Positions 28,001 to 37,216 of a stretch of DNA of 59,239 nt are shown piece by piece. The translations under genes were made by a program, and so were the position numbers. The stretch's first letter is position 1. Each line of letters starts with the position of its first letter. The notes under the pieces were generated by a model. It searched no databases, was not told where the DNA came from, and saw nothing but the letters and a program-made list of their open reading frames with translations. This DNA comes from a virus, in the IMG/VR virus record IMGVR_UViG_3300030104_003308, positions 1 to 59,239 of that record; one strand, given 5' to 3'.

Positions 28001-31000
28001 TTGCTTGGGCGTTGTCTAACCCTGCTGTACCTATATCAGCATCCATCCCATTTCTTACGTAGCTCATAAGGGTGTCATAAACTTCCTGTCCTCTAAGACC
28101 AGTCTTAGGCCACCATTCTTGGAGCATCTCATCAGCAAATGCTCTGTCACCCCCTTCAAAATTATTTGTGACTGCATAGATTGATCTAAGTATAGATTTG
28201 ATTTGTGGGTCAATTAGCCTGTGAGTTACTCCTTTCCCCATATCAAAAGTATTTAGCATACGAGTGACAAGGGGTAAGACAGTTGGCTCAAAGTTAATTC
28301 CGTTTGCACTAAACTCAGCCGTTACTGCCTCTTCCTTTTCAAGCATTGAAGTCAGCTTGTCTTTTAATTTTGCCTCATGCTCTTGTTTCGTTTTAAGTTC
28401 TCGGTTGAGGTATGAGACACTATCTTCATCAATCTCTCCACCCATAACCTGTTCAAAGTGCATAACCTCATCATTGTGCATTTCAACATCATCTGCTGCT
28501 TCTGAAAGCTGGCGTCTGGTCTGTGCAATTTCTACCCTAAGATCGTGCAAATCTAAGGCTTCATAAACAAGAGCGTCTGTCTTTTCCTCACCAAGTTCTG
28601 GAGATTTATTTCTAATCATTTTTTCAATCGCTTTTGGTGTTGGGCGATTTCCATAAATCATTTCTACAGCACGAGAGTTTGGTGATATGTAAATTCCAGG
28701 TCCAGCAAGACCCCCACCTTGTTCCATCACAACTTGACTATTCTTAAATGCTCCACCATTTGGAGTGGCGTGATAGTAGACAATAGGTGTTCCGTCTTCT
28801 CGTACAGAATATTTACCACCTCCGTTGTATTTAGAGATGGCAGCTTTTTTTGATTGTTTGCTCTGTCTTAGAACATCACCAGCATACGCAGTAACGTATT
28901 CTGGTGAGACAGCAGGTTCTTTTATATTAGTTTTAACAAGTGGAGATTTGCCAGTAGCTTCAAGCATATCCCCATAAATGGTCAGACGTCTGAACTGTTG
29001 CTTGATGTCTTTACGTCCAATCAATCCATTAACCACATACGCTACATATTCGACAACTCTATCGAAAGCTCTCTCGAAAGAATTTTTAAGACGTATGTTA
29101 TCTAGGTTTCCACCAGACATAGCCTTTAATACATCCCCACGCATGGTTCTTTCACCTAGATATTTAGCTAAGTTTTCAGCAAACCATTCCTCGGCAAGCA
29201 AATCTTCTTGCTGTGCTTCTGGGGCATCGTATTTCCCACCATAAGCTTTCTTTACTCTGTCTTTAATTGCATCATCAGACGCTCTATAAAGCTCGATGAC
29301 AGCATCCATCTCTTCTTTTGGAAGCATACCAGCCCTTACGATTGTGTGACCAATCTCGTGGATAGCATCAAAGGGATTACTATTTCCTTTAGTTAAGCCA
29401 ATGGATATTTTTCTAAAATCTTTTCGTAGCTTGTTAAAAGTGCTACCACGAAAATCTACAGATACATTCTTCTGACCAGCAGGGTCTACACCAGCCAGAC
29501 GTGCTATGTCTGATGCGTCCATTACATTCGTTTCACCCATTGTGTTCTCTACATTTTTACCCATAAGGTTCATCATTCTGTAGAGCATTGTTCTTTGAGT
29601 AAACTGTACTTCTGGATCACGATGCGACATGTAAGACAGAATAGTCTTAGCACCGATTGGTGCTGATGGAGGAATACCATCTTCAGTTGCCACACCAATG
29701 CCATGATTGAGTTCTGTTTTAATTCTCTGTCTTAAATATTTAGGTATTGGTTTGTTAGCTGTCTTATATTTGTCAACTAGGCCACGTCTTTGAACTTCCC
29801 ACTCTATTGCAGAGAAGTTATATTCTCTTCCACCATGTTCAAATCTGCCTGTCCTTATTCCATCCCTCCAAAGTTTTAAAATTTCATCTTTGGTCAGAGT
29901 AAAAAGTTTGTGGCTTTCAGCAGACTTTCTTTGTAAGCGAGCAATAGCTTCTTCTGGTGTGGTATTTTTATCAAACCTAATTTTGTTTTCAGTAAGTATT
30001 CTTTTTACATTATTATTAATAGAAGGGAGAATCCCTCCTTGAAGTTTCTCTAATAAATCTAAAGCCTCTTGGGTAACAGGTGTCCTGTCTTTAGCTTGGT
30101 TAATTCTATTCATGTCTTGGGCAGAAGAGATGATAGGCTCTGGTTCTGCTTTTTTCTTCGACATCATCAGCCAAGCAATCTGATCGCCTAATGCTGTATC
30201 TTCTGTCTTCTTAAATAGCTCTAAGAGTTCCTTATAAGACTTATCTCCATAAGAAACTTGGGTGGCTTCAGTGATATAGTCCATTCTCTTGGAAGGATCG
30301 TATGTAGAATTTCTTTTTCTTTGTGGTTTCTTAACAACTTTAAACGCTCTATTCTCAGCGTCTAAATTATCATCTCTCTTTTTATTTAATCTTCTCTTAA
30401 TTGCTGGGTCAGGTTTTGTAACAGTAGTTTCCCCAGTTTTTAGGTTGACTATGGTATCTGGTAATTGCTTGCCCTCAAAATCCATATAGGCTGTATCTGT
30501 GTATTCTTCCATCAAACGCATAAGTTCTGTCACTGTAGTAAAATTTACTTCTTTCTTCAGGTGGGGAACATATACCTTGAAGGCTGTTCCTCCGTAGGGT
30601 CTTGCGTTTGCTCCTCCTTTTAGGTTTACAGAATGTCCATGCTCAAATAGTTCCATTAACAAATTTGCTTTAGCCTCTACTGTCTCAGGGCTTGGCATTG
30701 CATTAAGACCTTCTTGTCTTATCTTAGACGCTTCCGATTCAGGTATTTTTAAATCGTCTGGCAGACCAGCTTCAGACAAAATGTAGTTTATATCTGCTAA
30801 ACGGCCTCGCCCCATCTTTGCTATTTTTCGTAGCCAGCTTAATTCTTTCCTGACGTTTGTAGCTTTACCCCCTACGTCATAGCCTGGAAACGCCTTATAA
30901 AGTACATCACTTCTAAACGCTGTGATAACATTGATAAGTCTTTCTGGGTTTCCATACTCACTTTTGTTTTCTCTAATGGCAGCAGCAATATCATCTTTGT

Positions 31001-34000
31001 ACATTCTTAGTGTACTCTTAAAGCCCCACGCAAGTTTTCCCCCTGGCGTCTGTGGCTTGTCAGATATATTGCCCAGCTTTTTCATCTGTCTGATTTCTTC
31101 AGGAAGTATTTTAGAGAAGAGAGGTTCTAGGTTTGGATTAATCTCTTTTTTGGAAAAGTATCTGTCGATTGAACCTTTCAAGATTTCAGAAACTTTTGCA
31201 CCCATCCTCTTTCCATTAGGAAGAGGCTTTGCAAAGATGCCAGCAGTTCTATTATCCATAATCCAACTAGTGAACTGATCTCCAAAGACTTGACGAGGAA
31301 GAATACTGCCTTCCCCTCCATACTCTTCACTCAGCTTCTTCCCTCTTTTTTGTCCAGCCCCACGTTTTTGGCTAATGTCTTGAATAATACTGTTCCAGAA
31401 AACCATTCTATCTTCTGGCGTTAAGATGTTGTCATAAGCCCATTGAGATATGGCATGAAAGAAATCCCTGTCTGGCTTTGCACCTGAAGTCGCCAGAATT
31501 TTTCCCTTGTCGTAAGACCAAGAAGCTCCATCTTTTGCAGTAGTGCTTTCAGTACGGAAAATATTAGGTGCTTTATTAGGATCACCCCCCATATAAGAAA
31601 GTGTATTCTTAACAGCCACCACGAGATCGGGGTCTGTGCCAGACATAATTTGATTGATGCGATTAGTGGCTTCAGCCCTTTCAGCACTGCTCCTAACAAT
31701 ACCACCAGGCATTTTATCTCGCTGGATGGAATAAAGCTGTTCAAGATCGTTTATTAAAATGGCGTATTCTGTTTCTGTCTGTGCCAGAGAGAAGCCTTTA
31801 TTTTCTATAGTATCTATTCTCGCTTGGACATCTGCCAGTGTAGAATTTTCATTCATACCACCACGCTTAAAAGCCAATGCTTGTTGAGGATTGAGTTCGC
31901 CTGATGTGACAGGAGATTCAGCTAGGTTCTCAACAGGGGTAGCCATTCCATTTCCTGTTTCATCACCAACAAAACGTAAGACGCCTTTTCCGTCTGTTGC
32001 ATCGTGGGGAGGGGTTGATTTTTCCCATAACTCAGGAAGGACACTTTGCTTTCTGCTGGTAACTAACTCTTCATCAATGTATCTGACTTCCCAATCTTCT
32101 GGTTTTTGATTGCCCAACATTTCCTTCAAGCCTTCGCCATTAGCTTCTTGCTTGGAGTTCATAATTCTTATAGGGCGAGCTCCAGTTCCATCCTTTCTTT
32201 TTATTATAAGTATTCTGTTACCTTTTCGGAGGGGCTGATCTTCAAGGACTTTAGATTTACCAGTTCTTCTTATGTCTTTCTGGTAGTAAAGAAGATCGGC
32301 AGTATATTCGCTGTCAAATATTTTTCCGTTTCTTCCATCAACATATAAGACTGTACCCTTTTCAAATATGGTACTGTCATTAATTCGCCCTTCTGGGGAA
32401 ACAGAATAAACTTTGTATTCTTTCTGTTCAGTGACATAAGGAACAACAACGCTTTCACGCTCTATTGCTTCTATTTCAGCTTCGACTGCTTTGATCTTAT
32501 CTGGACTTCTAAGTCTATCTATTCTTTTTCTAAGTTTTTCTACATTCTCTCCCTTTCTAAGCAATCTCCTCTTAGCTTCAGCGAGGGCAGAGCCGTAATC
32601 CATCATACGATTGTCTACAAAAGTTTGCTCAGATTTATCTAAACCAACCCTATTAGACTGCCACTTTAGGAATGACTGTATTCTTCCGTTTTCTGTTCTG
32701 CCAGCTTGTTTAAGAATAGATGCACGATCAATCGCTGCCTGTGCATTTCTCATGTGAGTTTTAATTCCTCGGCCTCTTCTTTTTTCTAAGACCATCTTCT
32801 TGGCATTTAAAGCTATCTCTTCTGGGTCTGGATCAACATAATCTGCAAGCTCGTCCTTAGATAGGTTGGCTTTGTATTTTTTTTCGTTTCTTATTAGATC
32901 ATTAATAAGGTCTTGCATCTCAGACTGTTCTTCGGGCTTCAGCTTTAGCTTTCTAATAAGATCATTGTCTGCTATCATCTGAGCTTCTCCACCAGAGATC
33001 ATCTCATCGTAGGCTTTCTCTATGTCTGCTGGATTTTTAGATGGCTGTTTTCTTTTCATCTGGTCGATAACAACCTTACGCATCTCATCAGGGTCAGTTA
33101 TCATTTTGTTGGCAGACGCTAGGTTGCCAGCTACTTTTCCAAATGGCATATCTGGTTCGGGTGTTTTGCCAGTACCAGTTTCCTCAAGAATACTCTTAAC
33201 TGTATTAGGAGCACCTCGCATAATGACGCCAGCAGAGTTTGTTGGGATTTTGCCAGAAGCAATGTTTTCTTTAAGAAAAGTATTGGCTTCTTCTGGAGTA
33301 AGACCAGCTTCTGCAAGTACTCTATCAACCCCTTTTTTTCCACCACCACCTGCTTTCTTCCCCCAATTCGGTTCTGGAAGTTCTGATAGTTCTTGCTCTG
33401 GAGCTTTTGTTTCTACTTCTGGTGCTGGTGCGTCTGTATCTACTGTGGCAGCAGAAGGTTCAGCCACTTGGGAGGATTCATCGGCTTGGCCTTCTGCCAC
33501 CTGTCCAGCCTCTCTGGGTGGAGGAGAAGCTGTACCTTTTTCTGTTGTTGTCTTAGTTTTTACTTCTTCAGCTTTTAATTCTTTAGCTCTCGTTTCTATT
33601 TCTTTTGCTCGTGCTTCAGCATTGGCTATAATGCTACGGACAGTAACTGTATCGCCTCTCTTTAGTGCAGCCCTTGCTTTTGCAACGTCTGCGTCCAGAG
33701 CTTCTTGCATTTTTTTAGCAGTGGTTCTGTCTGAAACTTTGTTTGATGCCTGAAGTATTGTGATCTGGTCTTGTTCATTACTAAGACGATTAATAATCCT
33801 TGCATTGATTTGTGCTTGAGCAAGCTCTGCTTCCACATCTGATCTCGCTGCACCTGAAACTCCTTGCTCTTCCATTTCAAGGAGAGCGTCTTCGTGTTCT
33901 TTAATCTGTCTTTGAAAGGTTGCTTCCTGACCTTTTAATTCTTCAATTATTTCCTCAGTTGCTGTCTTTGGGGCAGGTGCTACTTCACCTTCTGCTAATT

Positions 34001-34874
34001 CGTCTGCCTGTTTTTCAGGAGGTACAAAACCTGGGGGGACAGTTGGTCCAGTTATTTGTGCGTCTTTGACAGCTTCGGTTGCTTGTTTGTTTGTAAGTAA
34101 GGCAATGTCTTCTGGAGTATTATTGAGTCTAGGGTTTAAAAGCTCTTCAGCTTGTCTTTGTCCTTGTCTTGTTCCAGCTATTGAAGCAGGGATACCGATA
34201 GTACCACCAACAGCACCACCTAAAACAGTTCCAAAGGCAGTTGCTTTTGTGAATTGACCCCAGTCAAACTCTTCTTGAAGACCTATGTCCTGTCTGTAAG
34301 ACTGTTCGGATACGTTGATTAATGCTTCCTGTCCACCTGAGATTACACCTTCTGTACCAGCAGCAGCACCCATACCTTTGAGAGTGGACTTAATAGGTGT
34401 TCCTTTACCTAATGCAGTCGCTGTTCTCATAGAGGCTTGGGCTACAGATTTACCTGCAACACCACCAAGTATGTTGATTGGATCAAGCAATACAGACGTT
34501 GCTATGTCTGGAACAGCACCCCAACCACGACCACCTTCTTGATAGAAATTTGGAAGATTATCCCAAACAGTAGAAAGTCTTGCGTTTCTTAACTTCTCTT
34601 CGTCTGTGTCTCCACCACCTTGCGACAACCTTCCTACAGCACCAATAGTATTTAACTGAGCCCAGTTTTCGTCTGAGTAAAATTTGTTGATAAGGTCTTC
34701 ATCAGTATAAATTCCATCAGGATCATATCTGTCTTGAAGGTCTTTTAAAAACTGAGGGTTTCTAAGAATAGTTCTTCTATCTACTTGCGAAGCATATCCG
34801 AGGTCGATGTTTGAAGATGAGGTTTGATCTATGGGATCAGTTATATCCCATGTCGTATCTTTAAATGATGACAT
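25056..34874 (-). CDS. Giant polyvalent internal virion (ejection) protein
   Basis: A 3272-aa protein, about a sixth of the genome. Order: a hydrophobic Gly-rich stretch near residues 205-240; long charged, helical, Pro/Glu-rich linkers (250-500); several unassigned domains; a zinc-peptidase-like HEIGH (about 1838) with a later EEWFAENLAKYL segment that could give the third ligand; an ADP-ribosyltransferase-like fold beginning YYHATPNGGAF (about 2031), with GPGIYISPNS and ending YDAFVVFNPEGV; and a helical C-terminal third with membrane-like patches. This matches the polyvalent proteins described for phages, which are ejected with the DNA to modify host targets. Length and place suit a T7 gp16-like ejection role. 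Confidence 0.88.
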   Translation of the reverse strand: MSSFKDTTWDITDPIDQTSSSNIDLGYASQVDRRTILRNPQFLKDLQDRYDPDGIYTDEDLINKFYSDENWAQLNTIGAVGRLSQGGGDTDEEKLRNARLSTVWDNLPNFYQEGGRGWGAVPDIATSVLLDPINILGGVAGKSVAQASMRTATALGKGTPIKSTLKGMGAAAGTEGVISGGQEALINVSEQSYRQDIGLQEEFDWGQFTKATAFGTVLGGAVGGTIGIPASIAGTRQGQRQAEELLNPRLNNTPEDIALLTNKQATEAVKDAQITGPTVPPGFVPPEKQADELAEGEVAPAPKTATEEIIEELKGQEATFQRQIKEHEDALLEMEEQGVSGAARSDVEAELAQAQINARIINRLSNEQDQITILQASNKVSDRTTAKKMQEALDADVAKARAALKRGDTVTVRSIIANAEARAKEIETRAKELKAEEVKTKTTTEKGTASPPPREAGQVAEGQADESSQVAEPSAATVDTDAPAPEVETKAPEQELSELPEPNWGKKAGGGGKKGVDRVLAEAGLTPEEANTFLKENIASGKIPTNSAGVIMRGAPNTVKSILEETGTGKTPEPDMPFGKVAGNLASANKMITDPDEMRKVVIDQMKRKQPSKNPADIEKAYDEMISGGEAQMIADNDLIRKLKLKPEEQSEMQDLINDLIRNEKKYKANLSKDELADYVDPDPEEIALNAKKMVLEKRRGRGIKTHMRNAQAAIDRASILKQAGRTENGRIQSFLKWQSNRVGLDKSEQTFVDNRMMDYGSALAEAKRRLLRKGENVEKLRKRIDRLRSPDKIKAVEAEIEAIERESVVVPYVTEQKEYKVYSVSPEGRINDSTIFEKGTVLYVDGRNGKIFDSEYTADLLYYQKDIRRTGKSKVLEDQPLRKGNRILIIKRKDGTGARPIRIMNSKQEANGEGLKEMLGNQKPEDWEVRYIDEELVTSRKQSVLPELWEKSTPPHDATDGKGVLRFVGDETGNGMATPVENLAESPVTSGELNPQQALAFKRGGMNENSTLADVQARIDTIENKGFSLAQTETEYAILINDLEQLYSIQRDKMPGGIVRSSAERAEATNRINQIMSGTDPDLVVAVKNTLSYMGGDPNKAPNIFRTESTTAKDGASWSYDKGKILATSGAKPDRDFFHAISQWAYDNILTPEDRMVFWNSIIQDISQKRGAGQKRGKKLSEEYGGEGSILPRQVFGDQFTSWIMDNRTAGIFAKPLPNGKRMGAKVSEILKGSIDRYFSKKEINPNLEPLFSKILPEEIRQMKKLGNISDKPQTPGGKLAWGFKSTLRMYKDDIAAAIRENKSEYGNPERLINVITAFRSDVLYKAFPGYDVGGKATNVRKELSWLRKIAKMGRGRLADINYILSEAGLPDDLKIPESEASKIRQEGLNAMPSPETVEAKANLLMELFEHGHSVNLKGGANARPYGGTAFKVYVPHLKKEVNFTTVTELMRLMEEYTDTAYMDFEGKQLPDTIVNLKTGETTVTKPDPAIKRRLNKKRDDNLDAENRAFKVVKKPQRKRNSTYDPSKRMDYITEATQVSYGDKSYKELLELFKKTEDTALGDQIAWLMMSKKKAEPEPIISSAQDMNRINQAKDRTPVTQEALDLLEKLQGGILPSINNNVKRILTENKIRFDKNTTPEEAIARLQRKSAESHKLFTLTKDEILKLWRDGIRTGRFEHGGREYNFSAIEWEVQRRGLVDKYKTANKPIPKYLRQRIKTELNHGIGVATEDGIPPSAPIGAKTILSYMSHRDPEVQFTQRTMLYRMMNLMGKNVENTMGETNVMDASDIARLAGVDPAGQKNVSVDFRGSTFNKLRKDFRKISIGLTKGNSNPFDAIHEIGHTIVRAGMLPKEEMDAVIELYRASDDAIKDRVKKAYGGKYDAPEAQQEDLLAEEWFAENLAKYLGERTMRGDVLKAMSGGNLDNIRLKNSFERAFDRVVEYVAYVVNGLIGRKDIKQQFRRLTIYGDMLEATGKSPLVKTNIKEPAVSPEYVTAYAGDVLRQSKQSKKAAISKYNGGGKYSVREDGTPIVYYHATPNGGAFKNSQVVMEQGGGLAGPGIYISPNSRAVEMIYGNRPTPKAIEKMIRNKSPELGEEKTDALVYEALDLHDLRVEIAQTRRQLSEAADDVEMHNDEVMHFEQVMGGEIDEDSVSYLNRELKTKQEHEAKLKDKLTSMLEKEEAVTAEFSANGINFEPTVLPLVTRMLNTFDMGKGVTHRLIDPQIKSILRSIYAVTNNFEGGDRAFADEMLQEWWPKTGLRGQEVYDTLMSYVRNGMDADIGTAGLDNAQAILNQAIEDAGFDSMKLPHQNRMTPTDTTPEDAVRGEFIEYDAFVVFNPEGVKHVNAEFFDAEDARLYYRDFSTTPQGFNGSVAMEMADGNLDKLDTNNTIQMLETIEDEGVSPPMVDALSSIIRSRDFTPVQEQAIRKAGPIAWLRSQSDRMERMGMNWLGGWYKQHFPDQHQTFASKYMPIHNVLRDLPGADGKVRAWARAASGGVGQKQPEAYRKIVSALRHGVGSRQEKALTPQQRAAFNKIKDEFAKEHARMKDAGMFVGWRKDYIPQIWNRDKIQKNRDAFLAGMRSYYGQEQTALGNTYQMADADAFAEKVYQSLTRENIDGVQVPESPKSPVRGSTKNAQAESIDFNRIIELEKYPRAMGELENFLEDDLEFMLVKYFEGSTRRTLHTKKFGLNSHGVDDYLYVAENGARGIAKLLSTNKIFQKDFRSVTTEGVQEGVLRSETLMPFSGNDQQAIQFAEELVEIANTHGSPAVRERLESIAVNSANGAKDPTYLARVDAIVGALEDFKGVKTLMENDDARFVENSMRVARKDSLNDFGGKAGLRTSRALRTFNNVTLLGFTTLTSLGDLVLPIIRSGSMTDWVKGVKALATDPDYKRALSEVGIAMENITHERMLNMYGAVDSKLSNAFFNATMLTPWTDMNRQVAGALGHQTFITHQRKALKSYQHGKPTSQQPRDYKIAYRYMKQFGLEEYLAGGSKSNVSLSDKSLIGLDKQGNPKEPALRKAIIRFADESIFQPNANDTPMFAQTPLGALAFQLKSFPLMMTRLAGHVMREAQLHKILKGDFSTIGEANIKPLLYFASLGPAFGMGALAVKDVVQMRGGEDEKSPAVRIRNAMKTLGYDEKVHGNEVDFWGWYLEGMLQMGGVGLLGDILHSAVTQADNGSYGQTRFLQTLGGPSVGLVTGGLSVAGGAKDFIFGTTDSNSKERTAVRELATRIPVVGGIRRAREGIVDTLAGEKTNTSSGWGNWGGEWK

Positions 34875-34936
34875 ATAGGTACTCCAGTTTCCTAATTATG
34901 AAACTAGAATACTTTAACAATCCAAATGGGTCGTCC

Positions 34937-37216
34937 TTACTGATCGGCTAGAACTGCTTCTTCAATTCTTTTGTATCTGTCTTCACCCCAAATTTGTTTG
35001 GCTATTTCTTTAGCCTTTTCATTTGTTAAAATCCACTCGATAGGCGTGTCTACAAAATCCTGATAATTAAATTCTACACCATCAATCTTTGCATTTAAGC
35101 CAAGCTCTTGCCAGATTTCTCTAGGTCTGTCGCTTACAAAGAACTCTTCTATTCCTTTTTGTATAATGACTTGTCTATCGGTTAGGTCTTTCCAAGGACT
35201 TCCACCAAAGATATTCCAGTCCATAGCATCTACTGGGATACCCTCAAATTCTGGCCTATTCCGATTAAATGTTAGTTTTGCTTCTAATGCGTCTTGTTCT
35301 TTTTCTTTCTGAGTTCTATTGTCAGTAAGAGCCCTGTCATTGGCTGAGTTATTAGCTGGCTGTAAGGTTTCGGCTGTATTGGTTAGCTCTTCAATTTTTG
35401 CGTCAATGTCTGATAAATCAAAATCTTCAACACCAGAGAATAGATTGTTTATAACATTCTGGTCATATTGTTTTCCGTCTATATCTCTCCAAGCTCTTCG
35501 GTCATCATAGTTTCTTTCTATGGTTTTGCCTAAACCTTCAGTCCATGATTTGTATTGAGTCTTTAAATTATTCAAGACACGAATAGCTGATTGAACTTCC
35601 TCTTTGGTTGTTGCATTAGCCACACCATCTACTACTGTTTGAGCTTGTTCTATTAAACTGTCCTGACTGCTTTGAATATGAGTTTCAAGGTCTTTTTTGT
35701 AGTCACCAAAAGTAGTTCTTGACAGTGGTCTAAGACCTGACATTTCTTCGATTTGACTTTGCATTTGAGATAATGGAGTACCTCCATTATCTTGAAGAAA
35801 AGCCTCAAGAGCGTTTTTCATTTGACCAACATTATTAAGAACGTCTTCTCCAAGTCCTTCTGCTCCTTGAGCAAATTCAAGAATTAAACTAGTTGTTCTC
35901 TCGTCCATAAACCATCTGCTTGATATATGATTAACAATAGTTGGAAGAGTTGCTATATTTCCAGCTAGAACTTTACCCTCACCACCAGAAAATATCTTGC
36001 TGGCCTTGTCTGCATTTTGTGTTTTTAGCTCCGTTATAGAAACTTTTCTTTGTTCATTTACGTCTTTCTTACGTTGCCATTCCAGACCATCTAAAGTGTC
36101 TTGGTTTATACCTACCATAGTAGCAATTCGATTATCAAGAAACTTATCTAATTTTGCTTTACCAGTAGCATTGTTCCAGCCTTCACCAGAAATCATGTAA
36201 CCAAAATCTTTCAGAATTTTTTCCTTTGCTACATCTTTACCTTGAGAGCGTATTACATTTGTAATAATCTCCATTATAGTTTCCCGATCTATTAATTCGC
36301 CCAATTTAGTGAGATCATTAGCCATATCTTCGTCAACCCTTTGGTCATATCGCTCTTTACCTGCATTATAAATTTTATCTAACCAATCGCCTTCTTTTAA
36401 TTTATCTACGTAAGGGCTATTTTTTATCTGGCTTTCGATAATCGCTTGAGCTTCTGCTGGAGTGTTGTACTGATTAGACGAATTTTTTTCATTGATTAGC
36501 TTGTTAAATTTTTCAGAATATTTTTCTATTTCCTCATTAACTTTTTGAGTTACCTCTTGTTCTTTGGCTGTTTTAAGATTGTTATATACTTGTTCGGCAA
36601 CAGCTTTAGGTAAATTGGTCACTTGCTGAAAAGCCTCAAGAGTTCCATACGTTCCGATAGGAAGAGTTTCAAAATAATTTTTACCCAGACCTAAGTTTTC
36701 ATTAACTCGATTAGCTATCGCCTGATCCCTAGCTTCTCCTGTCATAATAGCATTGAAATTAATTCCTAAGTCTTTTAACTCTGGACGCATATTTAAAAAG
36801 TCATCTACTGCTTTAGTATAATCATATCCAGGTATGCCTTGTTGGTTGTTCGTCTTTTTAAGATCAATTAAATAGTTTTCTATTTCAGGAGCTAAGTCTT
36901 TTTCTATCTTTCTTCTTTCTTGATAACGCTTAAAAGCTAAAGTCTTTTGACGCTCTGCTTCTCTTGCTGCATTACTGGCTGCAATTCTTTGAAGAACTTC
37001 TTTTCCAGGTGCTCCACCTGCAATGTAATTATTGCCACCAGAATGTTGGTCAATAAAATTTTGAAAGTCTGCGACAGTTGCTAAAGGATTACTTTTCTTA
37101 AACGCCTCAAAGGCTTCAGCCATTTGCTGTCTTTGACCACGTCTGTAATCAAATCTGTCGGCTGTCTGACCAACTATGTTAGCTAAGTTTACCATTTGTT
37201 TGCACCTATCATCCAA
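34937..37216 (-). CDS. Internal virion protein (gp15-like position)
   Basis: A 759-aa, helical, charged protein with no transmembrane span and many Lys/Glu heptad-like segments. ATG 37216 has GGAG five bases upstream; ATG 37196, overlapping the stop of the upstream gene, is a good alternative (752 aa). Its place between two other internal proteins suggests the second ejection component, comparable to T7 gp15, which forms the ejection conduit. No sequence motif proves this. Confidence 0.8.
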   Translation of the reverse strand: MDDRCKQMVNLANIVGQTADRFDYRRGQRQQMAEAFEAFKKSNPLATVADFQNFIDQHSGGNNYIAGGAPGKEVLQRIAASNAAREAERQKTLAFKRYQERRKIEKDLAPEIENYLIDLKKTNNQQGIPGYDYTKAVDDFLNMRPELKDLGINFNAIMTGEARDQAIANRVNENLGLGKNYFETLPIGTYGTLEAFQQVTNLPKAVAEQVYNNLKTAKEQEVTQKVNEEIEKYSEKFNKLINEKNSSNQYNTPAEAQAIIESQIKNSPYVDKLKEGDWLDKIYNAGKERYDQRVDEDMANDLTKLGELIDRETIMEIITNVIRSQGKDVAKEKILKDFGYMISGEGWNNATGKAKLDKFLDNRIATMVGINQDTLDGLEWQRKKDVNEQRKVSITELKTQNADKASKIFSGGEGKVLAGNIATLPTIVNHISSRWFMDERTTSLILEFAQGAEGLGEDVLNNVGQMKNALEAFLQDNGGTPLSQMQSQIEEMSGLRPLSRTTFGDYKKDLETHIQSSQDSLIEQAQTVVDGVANATTKEEVQSAIRVLNNLKTQYKSWTEGLGKTIERNYDDRRAWRDIDGKQYDQNVINNLFSGVEDFDLSDIDAKIEELTNTAETLQPANNSANDRALTDNRTQKEKEQDALEAKLTFNRNRPEFEGIPVDAMDWNIFGGSPWKDLTDRQVIIQKGIEEFFVSDRPREIWQELGLNAKIDGVEFNYQDFVDTPIEWILTNEKAKEIAKQIWGEDRYKRIEEAVLADQ

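Noticed and set aside
33022-33753. A 243-codon plus-strand frame inside the giant internal protein gene
   Set aside because: It mirrors the Ala/Glu/Pro-rich linker of the minus-strand gene; its Ser/Phe/Val-rich composition is what an antisense reading of that linker would give.
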